DNA from: Nitrososphaerota archaeon
GTDB lineage: Archaea; Thermoproteota; Nitrososphaeria; Nitrososphaerales; Gagatemarchaeaceae
Assembly: GCA_027886825.1 (NCBI GenBank)
Contig: JAPCJS010000004.1
Span: 1-47,598, forward strand
Length of the DNA stretch: 47,598 bases
Direction of reading: 5' to 3'
Under the pieces are notes generated by a model. That model saw nothing but the letters and a program-made list of their open reading frames with translations. It was not told the DNA's origin and searched no databases. Of the stretch, positions 45,423 to 47,598 are shown one piece after another (the first letter of the stretch is position 1; each line of letters opens with the position of its first letter). The position numbers and the translations under genes are program-made.

Positions 45423-47598
45423 TTATGTCCTGTACCTGAGGAAACCGGCGACCCCGCCGAACGACTTTAGCATCGCTCCCTCTTCAGACCCCGAGGATAT
45501 CATCTCGACCCTGGCGCCTATCTGGACGGCCTTCTCCTCCAGCATGTCCACCACGTCCGATTCGTCTATCTCGTAATCGGTGGCACCGCACTTTGAGCAC
45601 GGCTCGCTGAGCATCTCCTGCATGGTCTGCATCTTCTTCTGGTTCTCGACGACCTTCTCCTTCACGGTCTGGCAGTTCTTGCAGGTCATCTTGATCTTCA
45701 CGATGTTGATGTCGTCAGAGATCAGGATCGTGTCCATGTTGGATTTGTTGAGGGCGTCGATGATCTTGGGGAGACCGTAGACGGCGAGCCCGTTGGGCCT
45801 GTTGATCTCTCCCAGGAACTTTTGGACGAGCTTCCTCTCCTCGATCAGCCGCACATCCTGGAGCTTGTCCGAGGCCTTCTCGACGATCTCGCGGATGCCT
45901 TCCCTGCCCGAGTATGAGATGTCGATGACCTCTATGATGTTGTTCTGGAGCCGATAGTCGAGATACCCTCCCTTTAGGAAGTTCTCCTTGGTGGGGCCCG
46001 GACCTCCTACGATGACTCCGTTCACGTGGTGGTCGGTGATGAAGATCCGGGTGACGTGTTCGGAGACCCTGTTGAAGAAGTAGGTGAGCTCCATCTCCCG
46101 GCCCCTCTCGTACCTCCTGGCGCTCTGGCCTCCCTTCCTCGTCTTTCCCGATATCCCTGAGGTCATGAGGTCCTCAATGTCCAGCCTGTCCCCCGACAGG
46201 ATCCCTATGCCTGCCTCGTTCGAATCCAGGGAGAGGATGCCGTAGACCTTTTCCGCCTTGAGCATGTCCTTGAGGTACTCGACGTGGAAGTGATCGTCGC
46301 AGTTGTGCACAAGGAAGCCGTTCGCAAAGAAGCTGTGGCTTTCGCTCCCGACGGTCAGATCTCTGACGTCTTCGATGGCTTCACCCTCTATCGAAACGAC
46401 GCTCTCCCACAGGAGCGGCTCCTGCAGGCCTGTCTGTGCGATGCTCAGCCACCCATCAAACGACGGTAGCTGGCTGGCTTTGACCATTGGCTTATGGGTC
46501 GTCTCTTGGACCAGGCTGACCATCGTCTTCTGGGATGACCCCTGAAATTCACCGGCCTTTGCCTGTCGCCCCTCCTCTGTGAGGTCTATCGCCCTGGTGG
46601 CTCTCTGTCTGTTCTCATGGCGTATCCGGGACTTGATTCGAAGGTACTCCCCTATCATGCTCATGCTCAGGGATTTCTGCGAACAATATCTGACCCCGAT
46701 GACATGGCACAGATTCAGAATGTTATCCTCGGATAGTTTGAAACGCAGGCGGATCTCCTGCGTGACGGAACCATCCTTGCGTCTGTAACCGGGTTTGCGT
46801 TCGACCGCGTTTGTGACGACGCCGAACCTAGAGAGCAGCAGCACGAGCTGGTCTGCAAACTTCAGCCCCGAGTTCTCTTTCTCGATCACCCTGTGGAAAC
46901 CTACGCTTGACTGACTGACGAGATTGCGGCCCACGATCCTCGGAACGGTCGCATCTCCTCCCAGGTAGGCTGCCAGGAATTCCCGCTGCGCGTCCAGGGG
47001 ACCATCGACCAGCCACGATGGGATCTTTGTCCCGTTCTTCACCTTGTCCCCTACCGGGGCTCCCAGTGCTCGGAACAACGCAGCTATACCGGCGTCTCGC
47101 AGTTTCACATGCCTTGTGTGGGCGACGTATGGCCTCCCCTCAACGTTCATCTCGTATGATACCTCGTAACCTTCAGGGAGCTTCCGGCCGAGCTTTGCAA
47201 AATCATTCCTTATCTCGTCTTCGTCTGACCTGGACCCGACGCAGAAATCAAAGGTGTAGGAAGAATAAGTGCCGTTTCGCCTTTGTTCGGTCGTAGCGTA
47301 GAACGAGCCGTCGCTGAACAGGTGCCCGAGTATCCTGGCGATCGCAGGAACCCTCGGATCATCGGAGCGCAGCGGCAACAGACCCTGCTTTTTCAGCCTC
47401 TTGATCGCCAGGCCGATGTTCTTCGGGGGTGAAGGAAGTCTCCGCAGATGCGCTTCGTCAAAGAGCACCTCACTCGAGCGATGCCTCTTCTTCTCGTCCC
47501 CTGGGGATTCGATATCGGCTACGGGCATCACACACACGAGGTCTCCCTTCTTGAGCTGACCCAGCCTGATCCATCCTCTGGCTGTCTGGAACGGATGA
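45423..47598 (-). CDS. prf1: peptide chain release factor aRF1, C-extein plus in-frame intein; N-extein lies outside the window
   Basis: 'GGQSARRYERGREMELTYFFNRVSEHV' (GGQ motif), 'SKCGATDYEI' zinc site; frame stays open to the window edge. Confidence 0.92.
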   Translation of the reverse strand, partial: HPFQTARGWIRLGQLKKGDLVCVMPVADIESPGDEKKRHRSSEVLFDEAHLRRLPSPPKNIGLAIKRLKKQGLLPLRSDDPRVPAIARILGHLFSDGSFYATTEQRRNGTYSSYTFDFCVGSRSDEDEIRNDFAKLGRKLPEGYEVSYEMNVEGRPYVAHTRHVKLRDAGIAALFRALGAPVGDKVKNGTKIPSWLVDGPLDAQREFLAAYLGGDATVPRIVGRNLVSQSSVGFHRVIEKENSGLKFADQLVLLLSRFGVVTNAVERKPGYRRKDGSVTQEIRLRFKLSEDNILNLCHVIGVRYCSQKSLSMSMIGEYLRIKSRIRHENRQRATRAIDLTEEGRQAKAGEFQGSSQKTMVSLVQETTHKPMVKASQLPSFDGWLSIAQTGLQEPLLWESVVSIEGEAIEDVRDLTVGSESHSFFANGFLVHNCDDHFHVEYLKDMLKAEKVYGILSLDSNEAGIGILSGDRLDIEDLMTSGISGKTRKGGQSARRYERGREMELTYFFNRVSEHVTRIFITDHHVNGVIVGGPGPTKENFLKGGYLDYRLQNNIIEVIDISYSGREGIREIVEKASDKLQDVRLIEERKLVQKFLGEINRPNGLAVYGLPKIIDALNKSNMDTILISDDINIVKIKMTCKNCQTVKEKVVENQKKMQTMQEMLSEPCSKCGATDYEIDESDVVDMLEEKAVQIGARVEMISSGSEEGAMLKSFGGVAGFLRYRT
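46302..47598 (-). mobile_element. aRF1 intein with LAGLIDADG/DOD homing endonuclease (N-terminal end cut by window edge)
   Basis: Block B-like 'HPFQTARGWIRLGQLKKGDLV', endonuclease motifs 'ILGHLFSDGSF' and 'FLAAYLGGDATV', C-terminal 'VGSESHSFFANGFLVHN|C'. Confidence 0.93.

Noticed and set aside
1-47598. CRISPR array, rRNA, IS transposase
   Set aside because: No regularly spaced repeats, rRNA-like conserved segments or transposase-like ORFs were seen.

Overview
The window is archaeal (TACK / Nitrososphaeria-like affinity inferred only from gene content) and about 47.6 kb long. Left part (0-20 kb) is accessory: Ser/Thr-rich secreted proteins, membrane/winged-helix regulators, a PoxB-type TPP enzyme, bacterial-looking genes (TolB-like/TPR protein, chloroperoxidase-like hydrolase, PhnB/VOC protein) and several frameshifted genes. 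Right part (20-47.6 kb) is core informational: Orc1/Cdc6, PolD small subunit DP1, ThyX, formate-THF ligase, RPA-like OB protein, Alba, DinB polymerase, ValRS, QueC, a primase large-subunit-like protein, YchF and archaeal release factor aRF1, plus six tRNAs. The strongest findings are: (1) a LAGLIDADG-containing intein in aRF1, inserted before the CDDHFHVEYL motif and cut by the window edge; (2) two tRNA genes, Ser(CGA) and elongator Met(CAT), that each appear to carry three introns, one of them in the T-loop, plus single introns in Thr(GGT) and Pro(CGG); (3) a PriL-like primase subunit with no cysteines for the usual Fe-S cluster; (4) an in-frame TAG in a UPF0147 gene; (5) a secreted beta-domain family (one single-domain and one tandem-domain protein) and a recurring TAGGAC element about 36 nt before secreted-protein starts. 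All family calls come from reading motifs by eye; no database searches were run.
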